Shown in pieces: positions 54,064 to 63,557 of a stretch of 64,000 nt of DNA. The notes under the pieces were generated by a model, which was not told the DNA's origin, ran no database searches, and saw only the letters and a list, made by a program, of their open reading frames with translations. Where the stretch lies: assembly GCF_000829055.1 (NCBI RefSeq), contig NZ_AP012544.1, positions 2,728,001 through 2,792,000 of the forward strand. Direction: 5' to 3'. Every line of letters begins with the position of its first letter. Positions within the stretch are counted from its first letter, which is position 1. Position numbers and translations under genes: made by a program. This stretch comes from Lacticaseibacillus casei DSM 20011 = JCM 1134 = ATCC 393. Lineage in GTDB: Bacteria; Bacillota; Bacilli; Lactobacillales; Lactobacillaceae.

Positions 54064-55585
54064 ACAACCGCACCGCCTTGCGCCTGTCGCGTTACTGATA
54101 CTATGGGTCAAAAATGTCGTCGCTTTATGGCCAATATTTGTCGGTGGCTTATTTTCGATGTTCGGTTCCAAAATGAGTTTTAAAGAACTGCTGTTTTGGC
54201 TAGCCTTGATTCTTGGGAGCGTCACCTTAATGCTCGGATGGTCAATCCTGCGTTATTTGCGTTTCACCTATTTAGTAGCACCTGATGGCTTAACCATTCA
54301 AAGCGGGGTCTTCATCCGCAAGACCAACCATATTCCGTACGACCGGATTCAAACCGTCCAGCGCCAGCAATGGTTTTTCCTGAAGCCACTTGGGCTGGAA
54401 CAGGTCTCCATCGAAACAGCCGGAAAAGAAACTAGAAAAGCGGAAGGCCAACTGGCAGCTGTGCCGACCGCCGTTGCCGATACGATCAATCGTTATCGCC
54501 AAGGAATTGGGCCGGAATCGGCAACATCCACTACTACAAAGACGACTGATGCGGATGCCGATGCCGCCACCCGGACCCGCGTCGTCAACACGGAACCGGT
54601 TCCGGACGCTGCCTATAAAATTAATTCCCACGACCTTAATCAATATGCGCTCACATCGCTTGGTTTCATCCCCATCATCACCGGGATCCTTTGGGTGTTG
54701 GACAAGGCTCAGGAATACCTACCTGATAGCTGGTACCAGCAAGCTGAACACGCCATCACGGGTTTAGCCATTTACCTTTTGATCGGCTTAAGCATCATCG
54801 TTTTAGTGCTGGGATTTGCTGTTTCTTATTTGAATATCTTGCAAAAATATTATCGCTTCACGCTTGATCGCACGGGAAACGAACTGCGCACCAGCCGCGG
54901 CTTTTTCCAAACCAACACAGTCAGTGCCCGTCTCTCGCGCGTGCAGGCAGTCCGGTTTAAACAAAGCATTCTCCGCCAATGGTTTCATCTCACCACCGTT
55001 CAGGCGTTGCTGGCTTCAGGTGCAGCTGATGACGAGCAAAATAACGATCTGGTTTTGATGCCGGTGATCCGGCAGCGCTCGGCCATGACGGACATGCGCA
55101 AGTTCATCAGCTGGTTGCCGACAACAATACCGGAACTGCAACCGATTCCGGTGCGAAACCGCTGGTACTATGTGCGGAATATGCCGCTGGGGAATCTCGC
55201 TTTTATTGTCGCACCGATTATTTTAGCCAGCGTTTTGTGGCTACACGTCAGCTGGTGGGTCTGGTTGCTGCCGATTGGCGGGCTATGGTTGCTCATCATG
55301 GCACTCCAAGGCCAATATGCCGCAACAAACGCTGCTATTGCCATTGCGCCGCCAGATCAACTCGTCATCCAAGTCGGCGAAGTCTGGACCCGCCAGCGCT
55401 ACTATGTCCGGAAAAAAGACATCCAGGCGATGAGCTTAGCGCAATCCATCTGGATGAAACCGTGCGGCGTTGCGCACTTGAACATTCATGTGCGAAAAGG
55501 CAATAGCGATCAAACGATTACGTCCCGCTACATGAAGGCTGACTTAGCCAAGGAAATTTTAAGTTGGTATCAACCACTGCCATAG
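54056..55585 (+). CDS. PH domain-containing membrane protein (YdbT-like)
   Basis: 509 residues with two N-terminal helices, a bPH2 domain (TIQSGVFIRKTNHIPYDRIQTV), further helix pairs, a second PH repeat (RTSRGFFQTNTVSARLSRVQAV) and a third in the last 100 residues (RQRYYVRKKDIQAMS). This three-repeat layout is that of YdbT. Translationally coupled to the YdbS-like gene. Confidence 0.88.
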   Translation: MNEQPHRLAPVALLILWVKNVVALWPIFVGGLFSMFGSKMSFKELLFWLALILGSVTLMLGWSILRYLRFTYLVAPDGLTIQSGVFIRKTNHIPYDRIQTVQRQQWFFLKPLGLEQVSIETAGKETRKAEGQLAAVPTAVADTINRYRQGIGPESATSTTTKTTDADADAATRTRVVNTEPVPDAAYKINSHDLNQYALTSLGFIPIITGILWVLDKAQEYLPDSWYQQAEHAITGLAIYLLIGLSIIVLVLGFAVSYLNILQKYYRFTLDRTGNELRTSRGFFQTNTVSARLSRVQAVRFKQSILRQWFHLTTVQALLASGAADDEQNNDLVLMPVIRQRSAMTDMRKFISWLPTTIPELQPIPVRNRWYYVRNMPLGNLAFIVAPIILASVLWLHVSWWVWLLPIGGLWLLIMALQGQYAATNAAIAIAPPDQLVIQVGEVWTRQRYYVRKKDIQAMSLAQSIWMKPCGVAHLNIHVRKGNSDQTITSRYMKADLAKEILSWYQPLP

Positions 55586-55613
55586 TCTAGGTAGATGAAG
55601 TTAGGAGTTTGCC

Positions 55614-56390
55614 ATGCTACTGAATAAAATTCAATATACGCCGCCACTTCAGGCAACATCCTATCCATTCAACCTCCCTTGGCAAGCGCATTTCCGTGAA
55701 CTAAAGCTGACCCAGCCGGTGACCATTTTGACCGGTGATAACGGCAGCGGCAAATCAACGTTGCTAAACGCGATCGCCGCCAACTACAACGCTATCTTGA
55801 TGAGCGGCGCGTCCCTCGAAGATGATCCTGAATACGACAATAGCCGGGCATTGGCGCACCAGCTCAAGTTAACGTGGACTTATCGCACCAAGTCCGGCTT
55901 TTTATTCCGCGCCGACGATTTTATTTCATTCATTCGCGCCACCCGCGGCCGCATCAAATATGCCCAGGCTCAGCTTGAACACTTAGCGCCCAAAAGTCTG
56001 GAACGTCTGCCCTATCTGAATACACTCGCAGAAGTCCATCACCTATATAAAGTCGATTTGGACACTCTATCACACGGTCAGGCCTTTCTCGCCTTATTCC
56101 GCGCCCGCTTACACGCGAACGCCCTATATTTGCTAGACGAACCCGAATCACCATTGACCCCGGAAAATCAATTGAGTTTGCTAGCTTTGATTCATGAAGC
56201 GGTCACTAATGGCGCACAATTCATCATCAGCACCCACTCCCCTATTTTAATGGCCTACCCTGATGCGCAGCTACTGGCCTTGGGTGACACGCTTGCACCC
56301 ATTCAATACGACCAGATTGAGCACATCACTTTCCTCCGCAGCTTCTTAGATGACCCGCAGCGATTCGTTTATCATCTTTTGCACGATTGA
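55614..56390 (+). CDS. AAA ATPase, ABC/SMC-like predicted ATP-binding protein
   Basis: 258 residues. Walker [12 protein letters not shown] at about 44, a signature-like LSHGQAFLALF, Walker B ALYLLDEPESPLTP and HSPILMAYPD in the switch region. No membrane segments. This family of small soluble predicted ATPases is common in Firmicutes and has no assigned role. RBS TTAGGAG. Follows ydbT by 28 bp and may be cotranscribed. Confidence 0.82.
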   Translation: MLLNKIQYTPPLQATSYPFNLPWQAHFRELKLTQPVTILTGDNGSGKSTLLNAIAANYNAILMSGASLEDDPEYDNSRALAHQLKLTWTYRTKSGFLFRADDFISFIRATRGRIKYAQAQLEHLAPKSLERLPYLNTLAEVHHLYKVDLDTLSHGQAFLALFRARLHANALYLLDEPESPLTPENQLSLLALIHEAVTNGAQFIISTHSPILMAYPDAQLLALGDTLAPIQYDQIEHITFLRSFLDDPQRFVYHLLHD

Positions 56391-56522
56391 ATCATTGTCA
56401 TTAACGGCGAAAATGTTTTAAGGTGGCACTAGGGCATTGTCTGGCATTGGAAAAGTCCGGAGTTTATCGCCCCTTTTGCACCGATGACTGCCGGAAATGC
56501 CTGTGAGAGGAGAGATGTCTGC

Positions 56523-57410
56523 ATGCTTACATCAGCTTGGACCAAGCAATTACCGTTAAATCATATCACCTCGATCACCCCGGTTGGTGGAGGCGATGTC
56601 AATAAAGCTTATCGGGTTGATACCTCCGAGAAGCCTTACTTTCTGCTCGTTCAACCTGGCTACCCCGCCAGCTTCTATGCCGGGGAAATCGCCGGCTTAA
56701 AAGCCTTTGAAGCTGCCCAGGTGTTAGCACCGCGCGTGATCGCCAACGGCAGCATCGAAGGCGATGGCTACCTATTATTGAGCTTCTTGACCAGTGGCCA
56801 CGGCTCGCAACGTGAACTGGGGCGGCTTGTCGCCCACCTGCATCAGCATCACGAACCCGCCGGCCGCTTCGGCTTCGACTATCCATACGCCGGCACGAGC
56901 GTATCATTTTCCAATGATTGGACCGATTCGTGGGCGGACTTGTTCATTCACCAACGTCTCGACAAACTGGCCGCTCACATACTGAAAAAGGGCCTGTGGC
57001 AGGCCGACGATCAAGCAACGTTTGACCAAGTTCGCACCATTATCAGCAAGACCCTCAGCCAGCATCATAGCGAAGCATCTTTACTCCATGGTGACTTATG
57101 GGGTGGCAATTACATGTTCACGGCAGACGGGCAGCCAGCACTCATTGACCCCGCCGCAGTTTACGGCGACCGCGAACTTGATATCGGCGTGACCACCGTC
57201 TTTGGCGGGTTCAACCAAGAGTTCTACGCCGGTTACCAAGAAACCTACCCACTCGAACCCGGCTATCCATTTCGACTCGACTTCTACCGGTTGTATTACT
57301 TAATGGTGCATCTCGACAAATTCGGCATGGCCTATGCTGGCAGCGTGGCAGCAGTCATGGACCGCATTCTCGACCATGGCGTGCCGGAAAAACAAGAACA
57401 AAACGATTAG
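56523..57410 (+). CDS. Fructosamine kinase family protein
   Basis: 295 residues from MLTSAWTKQLPLNH at 56523, 8 bases after AGGAGAG. Kinase-fold marks: GGGDVNKAYRVDT, catalytic HGDLWGGNYMF, metal-binding LIDPAAVYGDRELDIGVT. These match bacterial fructosamine-3-kinase-like enzymes that phosphorylate glycated amines. The exact substrate is not evident. Terminated by a strong hairpin at 57485. Confidence 0.9.
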   Translation: MLTSAWTKQLPLNHITSITPVGGGDVNKAYRVDTSEKPYFLLVQPGYPASFYAGEIAGLKAFEAAQVLAPRVIANGSIEGDGYLLLSFLTSGHGSQRELGRLVAHLHQHHEPAGRFGFDYPYAGTSVSFSNDWTDSWADLFIHQRLDKLAAHILKKGLWQADDQATFDQVRTIISKTLSQHHSEASLLHGDLWGGNYMFTADGQPALIDPAAVYGDRELDIGVTTVFGGFNQEFYAGYQETYPLEPGYPFRLDFYRLYYLMVHLDKFGMAYAGSVAAVMDRILDHGVPEKQEQND

Positions 57411-57484
57411 CATGCCAACATGAAAGGGAAAACATTTTGACTAAGCACCATTATTTCCCGGGAAATTCTCAAAAATTGCCAAAC

Positions 57485-57530
57485 AAAAACGGTTCAGAAG
57501 AGACAAGCTTGTCTCACTGAACCGTTTTTG
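57485..57530. terminator. Bidirectional terminator
   Basis: AAAAACGGTTCA / TGAACCGTTTTT with an inner AGACA / TGTCT, between convergent genes. Confidence 0.85.
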
Positions 57531-57567
57531 TCGTGTCACCGGCAAAGCGTTGCCATAACACTAAATT

Positions 57568-58308
57568 CTAAGCATTCAAGACCTTATTCAAGAAGTTCTT
57601 GGTTCGCTCTTCTTTTGGATGCTCAAAGATATCTTCAGGCTTGCCTTGTTCAAGGATGGTGCCGTTATCAAAGAAGACCACCCGATCGGCAACTTCTTTA
57701 GCGAAGCCCATTTCGTGGGTCACAATCACCATGGTCATTCCTTGCTTTGCAAGCCGCCGCATAACGCCCAGTACGTCACCGACCATTTCCGGATCCAACG
57801 CACTGGTTGGTTCGTCAAACAACATGATATCCGGATGCATGGCCAACGCCCGCGCAATCGCGACACGCTGCTGCTGCCCGCCGGAAAGCTGCGCCGGCAT
57901 CGCATCAGCCTTGTCTGTCAGCCCAACCACTTCAAGCATTTCCTTGGCCTGCTTGACAGCTTCGTCTTTGCTGGCAATGCCCAGTTCGGTCGGTGCCAAG
58001 GTGATGTTGCCCATCACGGACATGTTCGGGAAAAGATTGAAATGCTGGAACACCATGCCGATCTTTTCACGCACTTTGTTGATATCAGTGCCTTTATGGG
58101 CAATATCTTCGCCGTCGACAAGGATCTCGCCGCTTGTGACGGTTTCCAAACCATTAATCATGCGCAAGACGGTACTTTTACCGGCACCGGAAGCGCCGAT
58201 CATGACGACGACTTCATTGTTGGCGACATTCAGGTTGACGCCTTTAACCACATCGTTGTCGCCGAAGCTCTTGTGGACATTTTTCATTTCTACTCGATAC
58301 TGACTCAT
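57568..58308 (-). CDS. glnQ: Amino-acid ABC transporter ATP-binding protein (GlnQ-like)
   Basis: 246 residues: Walker [10 protein letters not shown], signature [14 protein letters not shown], Walker [15 protein letters not shown], switch VTHEM. Overlaps the stop of the fused permease gene by 4 bases. It is the only ATPase in this locus and probably serves both fused permeases upstream. The substrate, glutamine/glutamate or another polar amino acid, is a family guess. Confidence 0.93.
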   Translation of the reverse strand: MSQYRVEMKNVHKSFGDNDVVKGVNLNVANNEVVVMIGASGAGKSTVLRMINGLETVTSGEILVDGEDIAHKGTDINKVREKIGMVFQHFNLFPNMSVMGNITLAPTELGIASKDEAVKQAKEMLEVVGLTDKADAMPAQLSGGQQQRVAIARALAMHPDIMLFDEPTSALDPEMVGDVLGVMRRLAKQGMTMVIVTHEMGFAKEVADRVVFFDNGTILEQGKPEDIFEHPKEERTKNFLNKVLNA

Positions 58309-59771
58309 GCTTTCACCTTCTTCTGAACCCAGTTACTTAGCCAGGTTAATAGCGTAATAATAATTAAGTAAATCAGTGCTACCATGGTCCAGATCTTAAA
58401 GCCTTCCATATTCCGGGCAATGATGATCTTCCCGGTTTGGGTCAGCTCTAACAGACCGATGATCGACAGGATAGAGGTATCCTTCAAGGTAATAATAAAC
58501 TGGTTGATGAAACTTGGAATCATGATCTTAATGCCCTGTGGCAAGATAACCTTGCGCATGGCTTTCCCAAATGGTAGCCCTAAGCTGCGCGCGGCTTCCA
58601 TTTGCCCGGGATCAACCGCCTGGATACCGCCTTTAACGAAGGCCGCTGTGTAGGCTCCTTCATTAAGCGTCAACGTCACGATGCCGGCGATGAATGCCGG
58701 GACTTTTGACCCGATCAGACTCGGTACCCCGGTGTAGATGAACAAGGCCAGGACCATCAGTGGTAGGCCACGGAAAATGTAAATAAACGTTGTTGCTGTG
58801 CCTTGGCATAACTTATTCGGAATAACCCCTAGAAGTCCGACCAGAATCCCGACCAATGTTGCAAAGAAGATCGCGACAATCGTCAGTACCATGGTCTCAC
58901 GCAAGCCGCCCATCAAGGTTGACCAGTTGGCCTTCAACAACCCGATGAACGAGCGGTCAGTCGTCTGACTGTTACCGGCAGCGGTTTTTTGTGACTTTGC
59001 ACTGCCGTTGCCCAAGTAACGTTCGATGATCTTATCGTATTGACCATTGGCCCGCAGTTTCTTAAGACCCGCATTGAACTTATTCATCAATGCCTGATTG
59101 TTTTTAGAAGTCGCAAAACCATAAGCACCTTCACGCGCCGGTTTACCGACAATCTTTAGCGCCATGCCATTATTAATGCCATATTGCATGACCGGCTGAT
59201 CTTCAAAACAGGCCGCCGAGTTACCGGTCGTCACATCTTGATACATGTTATTGGAGTCATCAAAAGTAACTGTTGAAAAGCCGTACTTGTGCTTGACGCT
59301 GTTAGCATAATCCGCCGAGTCCGTACCGGTTTTGATAGCAACCCGCTTGCCGCGTAAATCCTTCAATGACTTGATCGTACTTTTCTTCGCCACGGCCATC
59401 ACAACGCCGGACTTATAATACGGGTCGCTCATCAGAAACTTCTGTTTTCGTTCTGGTGTGATTGACATACCGGCAATCACGCCATCAATTTGCTTGGCTT
59501 CAAGTGCCTGAACCGCTGCGTTGAATCCCAACGGCTTGACCTCGACCTTGAAACCTTCTTCCTTGGCAATTGCCCTGATGAGATCAAGGTCAATCCCCAC
59601 ATACTTATTATCCTGGTTCGCAAACTCAAACGGTGCAAAGGTCACATCCGTCCCTATCGTATACGTCTTCTGTGCTGCCGCCACCGTCTTGCCGGGGAGT
59701 AATGCCCCAAGCATTAAAGGCAAGGCGATCAGCAAACTTAGCAGCCACTTTCGCTTCAACCTAAACACCAC
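58305..59771 (-). CDS. Fused amino-acid ABC transporter substrate-binding/permease protein, copy B
   Basis: 488 residues with GTG start; the ribosome site is weak and an internal start a few codons on is possible. Signal anchor, SBP_bac_3 domain ([31 protein letters not shown]) and permease domain with EAA loop [20 protein letters not shown]. Very similar throughout to the 60036-61496 protein. A palindrome CCAGTTGA-tga-TCAACTGG at 59815-59833 lies in its 264-bp upstream region. Confidence 0.92.
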   Translation of the reverse strand: MVFRLKRKWLLSLLIALPLMLGALLPGKTVAAAQKTYTIGTDVTFAPFEFANQDNKYVGIDLDLIRAIAKEEGFKVEVKPLGFNAAVQALEAKQIDGVIAGMSITPERKQKFLMSDPYYKSGVVMAVAKKSTIKSLKDLRGKRVAIKTGTDSADYANSVKHKYGFSTVTFDDSNNMYQDVTTGNSAACFEDQPVMQYGINNGMALKIVGKPAREGAYGFATSKNNQALMNKFNAGLKKLRANGQYDKIIERYLGNGSAKSQKTAAGNSQTTDRSFIGLLKANWSTLMGGLRETMVLTIVAIFFATLVGILVGLLGVIPNKLCQGTATTFIYIFRGLPLMVLALFIYTGVPSLIGSKVPAFIAGIVTLTLNEGAYTAAFVKGGIQAVDPGQMEAARSLGLPFGKAMRKVILPQGIKIMIPSFINQFIITLKDTSILSIIGLLELTQTGKIIIARNMEGFKIWTMVALIYLIIITLLTWLSNWVQKKVKA

Positions 59772-59814
59772 GCTTTCTAATGATTACAAGCCCATTAGGC
59801 CGTTATTGCATGCG

Positions 59815-59833
59815 CCAGTTGATGATCAACTGG
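59815..59833. promoter_or_regulatory. Palindrome between the duplicated transporter genes
   Basis: CCAGTTGA-tga-TCAACTGG, perfect 8-bp arms, flanked by GCGC on both sides. Position about 45 bp before copy B suggests an operator; the rest of 59834-60035 shows nothing recognisable. Confidence 0.4.
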
Positions 59834-60035
59834 TTGTGCGCTAAGCCCGCGTCTTGTCTGATCGACACGGGTGAGACAACCACGTCTTCGTTCAAGTACG
59901 CGGCTAAGCGCGACTCATCTCCTCGCATTTTGGTCGATTTTAAATCTACTGTTTATGCTAGCGGAATGGAATAGCGACTGTCCAGCGTTGATGTTAGCTT
60001 TTCTGACATTTGTCACATTATTTTACGCAAGTGGA

Positions 60036-61496
60036 CTAGACCTTCATGCGCCGTTGGACCCAGTTACTGAGCCAGGTCAGGAGTGTGATAATAATCAAGT
60101 AAATGAGCGCGACCATGGTCCAGATTTTGAAGCCTTCCATGTTACGCGCAATGATGATTTTCCCGGTTTGAGTTAGCTCCAGGATACCGATAATCGAGAG
60201 AATCGAGGTGTCTTTTAACGTGATAATGAACTGATTAATGAAACTCGGTACCATAATTCTAATTCCTTGCGGCAGAATCACTTTCCGCATGGCTTTGCCA
60301 AACGGAAGTCCTAAACTACGCGCCGCTTCCATTTGACCAGCATCGACTGCCTGGATGCCGCCCTTCACGAAGGCCGCTGTGTACGCACCCTCATTCAGCG
60401 TCAGCGTAATAATCCCGGCGACAAATGCCGGAATCTTAGAACCAATCAAGCTTGGTACGCCAGTGTAAATGAACAACGCCAACACCAGCAGTGGCAAGCC
60501 ACGGAAAATATAAATAAACGTCGTGGCAACTCCCCGGGCGAAGCGATTCGGTAAAACGCCCAGAAGTCCGACCAGAATCCCGACAATCGTTGCAAAGATG
60601 ATGGCCACTAGGGTCACGACCATCGTTTCCCGCAGCCCATTCATTAAGGTTCCCCAGTTTTCCCGTAACAGGCCAAGAAAACTGCGATCCGTATCTTGGG
60701 TTTTGGCGCTGGTTTTCTTTTGGGCTGCTTGTGTTCCGTTGCCTAAGTATTTCGCGACAATTTTGGCATAGGTGCCGTCAGCCTTCACTTTTTTCAGTCC
60801 GGCATTGAACCGCTGATCCAACTGGTCGCTGCGCCCTTTTTGCGTGGCAAAGCCATAATAGCTCGCCTTGCTTTCGGGACCGGCAAGCTTCAGCTTCAGG
60901 CCGGTTGCAATGGCATATTGCAGCACCGGCTTATCATCAAAACAAGCTACCGAGTTTCCCGTAATCACGTCCTGGTACATATTATTGGAATCATCGAACG
61001 TCACGGTATGAAAACCATACTTGTCTTTTAGGCTCATCGCAAAATCTGCCGCCGCTGTCCCAGTCTTTAAAGCCACCCGCTTGCCCCGCAGATCCTTAAG
61101 ACTTTTGACGCCGCTATTTTTGGCAACGGCCATCGCCACCGCGGTTTTGTAATAAGGATCGCTCATGGCAAACTTCTGCTTGCGCTCCGGCGTAATCTGC
61201 ATGCCGGCGATGACCCCGTCAATCTGGTGAGCTTCAAGCGCCTGCACCGCGGCATTAAATCCCAGCGGCTTAATGTCCACTTTGAAGCCTTCTGCCTTGG
61301 CCACTGCTTGCATGAGATCAATATCGATCCCGACGTAGCGGTTGTTCTTGTCTGCAAACTCAAACGGTGCATAGGTGACATCCGTGCCGATCACATATGT
61401 TTTTTTCGCCGCCTGCGTTGATACCGGCATGGTCAAGCCAATCGCCAATATCAACGCTGCTACCCCGGCGACGCACCACTTCCAAACCCGTCTCAT
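60036..61496 (-). CDS. Fused amino-acid ABC transporter substrate-binding/permease protein, copy A
   Basis: 486 residues from MRRVWKWCVAGVAALI at 61496, after AAAGATGG; the TTG extension eight codons earlier has no usable site. Same order as copy B with [31 protein letters not shown] and [20 protein letters not shown]. Long identical stretches in the permease half show recent duplication. The binding halves differ more, which suggests diverged affinity or substrate. Transcribed first, then copy B, then glnQ. Confidence 0.92.
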   Translation of the reverse strand: MRRVWKWCVAGVAALILAIGLTMPVSTQAAKKTYVIGTDVTYAPFEFADKNNRYVGIDIDLMQAVAKAEGFKVDIKPLGFNAAVQALEAHQIDGVIAGMQITPERKQKFAMSDPYYKTAVAMAVAKNSGVKSLKDLRGKRVALKTGTAAADFAMSLKDKYGFHTVTFDDSNNMYQDVITGNSVACFDDKPVLQYAIATGLKLKLAGPESKASYYGFATQKGRSDQLDQRFNAGLKKVKADGTYAKIVAKYLGNGTQAAQKKTSAKTQDTDRSFLGLLRENWGTLMNGLRETMVVTLVAIIFATIVGILVGLLGVLPNRFARGVATTFIYIFRGLPLLVLALFIYTGVPSLIGSKIPAFVAGIITLTLNEGAYTAAFVKGGIQAVDAGQMEAARSLGLPFGKAMRKVILPQGIRIMVPSFINQFIITLKDTSILSIIGILELTQTGKIIIARNMEGFKIWTMVALIYLIIITLLTWLSNWVQRRMKV

Positions 61497-61701
61497 AAAA
61501 ACACCATCTTTCTCATTCAATTCCTAGTGCAACGCTAAACCATTCAATGTGAAGCAGCCATCACAAGCTGTGGGCAATTCAGTTCGCATCGGCAACATTC
61601 ACAGGTAACAATTCTACCGATTTTATGAGAGCTTGTCTACGCGCGCAGAACGCAAGATTGTTTTATACTTAGAGAAACTAAAAAGAAAATGGGATGAAAT
61701 G

Positions 61702-62250
61702 ATGTTTAGCTACTTAATTGACTACGATCTTAAACTCGCACTGCCACGCCCGGAAATTGACGGCCCACTTTTATTTGAACAGATCGAAACCAGCCGTGAG
61801 ACCTTATCAGCCTATCTGACTTGGGTGGACGCGACGCTCACCGCTGACGATGAGATTAACTTTTTAACAACCGAGCTGAAGTCCTTCGGCGAGCAAAAGT
61901 CATTAACCTTGGTCATTCATCAAGCCGACGCTCCCGTTGGTCTGATCACCCTAAACACCATTGACCAACTCGTCCACCATAAAGCCGATATCGGTTACTG
62001 GTTAACCACACCGGCACGCGGTAAAGGCGTCATGCACAAATCCGTCAAGGCCATGGCAGACATCACCTTCCACGACTATCACCTGAACAAACTGATTATC
62101 AACGCCACCGTCACCAATGACGCCAGCAACCATGTCGCCGAAAAAGCCGGTTTCCATCTGGACGGCATCCTGCGCCAAGAAGATCCGAATCCTCGTGGTG
62201 GGTTCTTCGACGTGAATACATACTCGTTGCTACGCTCAGAATGGTCATAA
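61702..62250 (+). CDS. GNAT-family N-acetyltransferase (RimL-like)
   Basis: 182 residues from MFSYLIDYDLKLALPRPE; an adjacent ATG three bases earlier is equally in frame but closer to GGGA. DIGYWLTTPARGKGVMHKSVKAM is the acetyl-CoA loop, followed by NKLIINATVTNDASNHVAEKAG, the typical RimL/serine-acetylating helix. Substrate likely a protein N terminus or small amine. The stop overlaps a hairpin terminator. Confidence 0.88.
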   Translation: MFSYLIDYDLKLALPRPEIDGPLLFEQIETSRETLSAYLTWVDATLTADDEINFLTTELKSFGEQKSLTLVIHQADAPVGLITLNTIDQLVHHKADIGYWLTTPARGKGVMHKSVKAMADITFHDYHLNKLIINATVTNDASNHVAEKAGFHLDGILRQEDPNPRGGFFDVNTYSLLRSEWS

Positions 62251-62271
62251 TGTTTCACGAGAAACATTTTT
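62249..62271 (+). terminator. Short terminator resembling a degenerate parS
   Basis: AATGTTTC-acga-GAAACATT and T run. TGTTTCACGAGAAACA differs from parS by one central base that breaks CACGTG, so a terminator is the better reading. Confidence 0.65.
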
Positions 62272-62393
62272 GTGGTCAGGTTGGTTTTCTTTAAAAAAGG
62301 TTGAGCCACAATTCCGTCAGAACGTTAACAGTCTAATGAACTCCGAAAAACACAGAAAAGGTTTAGGCAATAAGTTCCGAGTCGTGCCAAACT

Positions 62394-62552
62394 CCGCAAT
62401 CTCCGGCCAGATGGTGCTGGAACGCTGTGACGGCGCTTTGAGCCAGAAAATCGCTGTCTCAAAGTCGCCTAACAACATCAGCGACAGAACCGGTCGCTGT
62501 GTTGTTTGCACGGCTGAGCACCATCCGGCCTACGATTGCTCCGCTTTGGCAC
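62394..62552. repeat. Family 2 three-stem repeat, copy 3
   Basis: Begins GTGCCAAACTCCGCAATC, ends GATTGCTCCGCTTTGGCAC. Outer stem GATGGTGCT / AGCACCATC; inner hairpins CTTTGAG...CTCAAAG-like and AACA...CAGCGAC / GTCGCTG...TGTT. Confidence 0.8.
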
Positions 62553-62593
62553 TGGCATCTCAGTGTTCCTAACGAATTACTCCTAGGAAAGCA

Positions 62594-62635
62594 AAAAGCA
62601 AACGCACTCACAACCATTGGGGCGCGTTCGCTTTT
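62594..62635. terminator. Bidirectional terminator
   Basis: AAAAGCAAACGC / GCGTTCGCTTTT (one mismatch) between the family 2 repeat and the SpoIIM-like gene. Confidence 0.7.
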
Positions 62636-62694
62636 ATATCGTCGCTATGAATTATGACTCAACCACTCTTTAACACGTGTCAACCGCAATTAAG

Positions 62695-63318
62695 TCAATG
62701 AACGATTAACCGTAAAAGCACCGGCGTAATGAAGCCTTCGATAATTGCCGCAAAAGCAATCACTGGCACCACGATGGCGACATACTGTACCGCAATGGCC
62801 TTGGCATCCAGCGGCGACTTTTCATAGTGGGGATTGGCAAAAAATCGTTTGATCGATTGGCGTAACGCCTTGTTGACTTGCGCCGCCAGCGCCACAGCGA
62901 CGATCATCGCGCTCATCTCAAAGATCCCATGTGGCAAAATGCCTAGCACAAACGCACCGAAAGCACCGCTGATGCCAAGTTTGGCCGCATAGATACCAAG
63001 AACCAGACCGACCGAAGCACACGTAACCACATACGAAATCCAGTATAAGAATGGAATTGGGATCATGCCCACTAGCATCATGGTGAACGTGACCCGCTCG
63101 TTGTTCAGCAGAATCGCCCAGAAAGCGTGCCAATTATCAGTCGCTCCAGGGAACTTAGCGGACAACCCGGTCATGAGGCCGCGGACAAAATGCGGATTCG
63201 ATTTCATGACGATATAACTTAACAGGCCCACCAAGATCGTCATCACGATGAAAATCAGCCAACCGATTAATAGATAATGTCCAATCACATTCAGGTGATA
63301 CTTCAGTCGTTCTTTCAT
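62695..63318 (-). CDS. SpoIIM-like (stage II sporulation protein M family) membrane protein
   Basis: 207 residues from MKERLKYHLNVIGHYLL at 63318 after GGGGG; two in-frame ATGs upstream are less supported. Five or so helices with the family motif GILPHGIFEMSAMIVA and the FLYWISYVVTCASVGLVLGI segment. In non-sporulating lactobacilli this family is of unknown role and commonly sits beside a MoxR ATPase, as here with the divergent gene at 63558. Confidence 0.88.
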   Translation of the reverse strand: MKERLKYHLNVIGHYLLIGWLIFIVMTILVGLLSYIVMKSNPHFVRGLMTGLSAKFPGATDNWHAFWAILLNNERVTFTMMLVGMIPIPFLYWISYVVTCASVGLVLGIYAAKLGISGAFGAFVLGILPHGIFEMSAMIVAVALAAQVNKALRQSIKRFFANPHYEKSPLDAKAIAVQYVAIVVPVIAFAAIIEGFITPVLLRLIVH

Positions 63319-63557
63319 TTGCTTGCCCCCACTCATTGGATGGTTACCGGCTATGGTCACAGTATACCGCAAGCAAAAATGTGTCGCTATTGAGAAGATT
63401 CTAGCGACAAAATGGCGCCCGCAGTATATCTGCTCGTCAACCGCGTACCAATCGGTGCCCGGTCTGCAACCGATATATTCATATTTTTTTATGACACGGC
63501 AGGAAACTTGCTGTTTGGTGCTTTTTCCTGAATAATGGCGGCATGGAGGAGATCACG

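Noticed and set aside
57599..58326. Long plus-strand frames opposite the GlnQ-like gene
   Set aside because: Their antisense is a full ABC ATPase with all motifs; these are shadow frames without ribosome sites.
62251..62266. TGTTTCACGAGAAACA as a second parS site
   Set aside because: The mismatch destroys the CACGTG core, and the sequence overlaps a stop codon and is followed by a T run, so it is better explained as a terminator.
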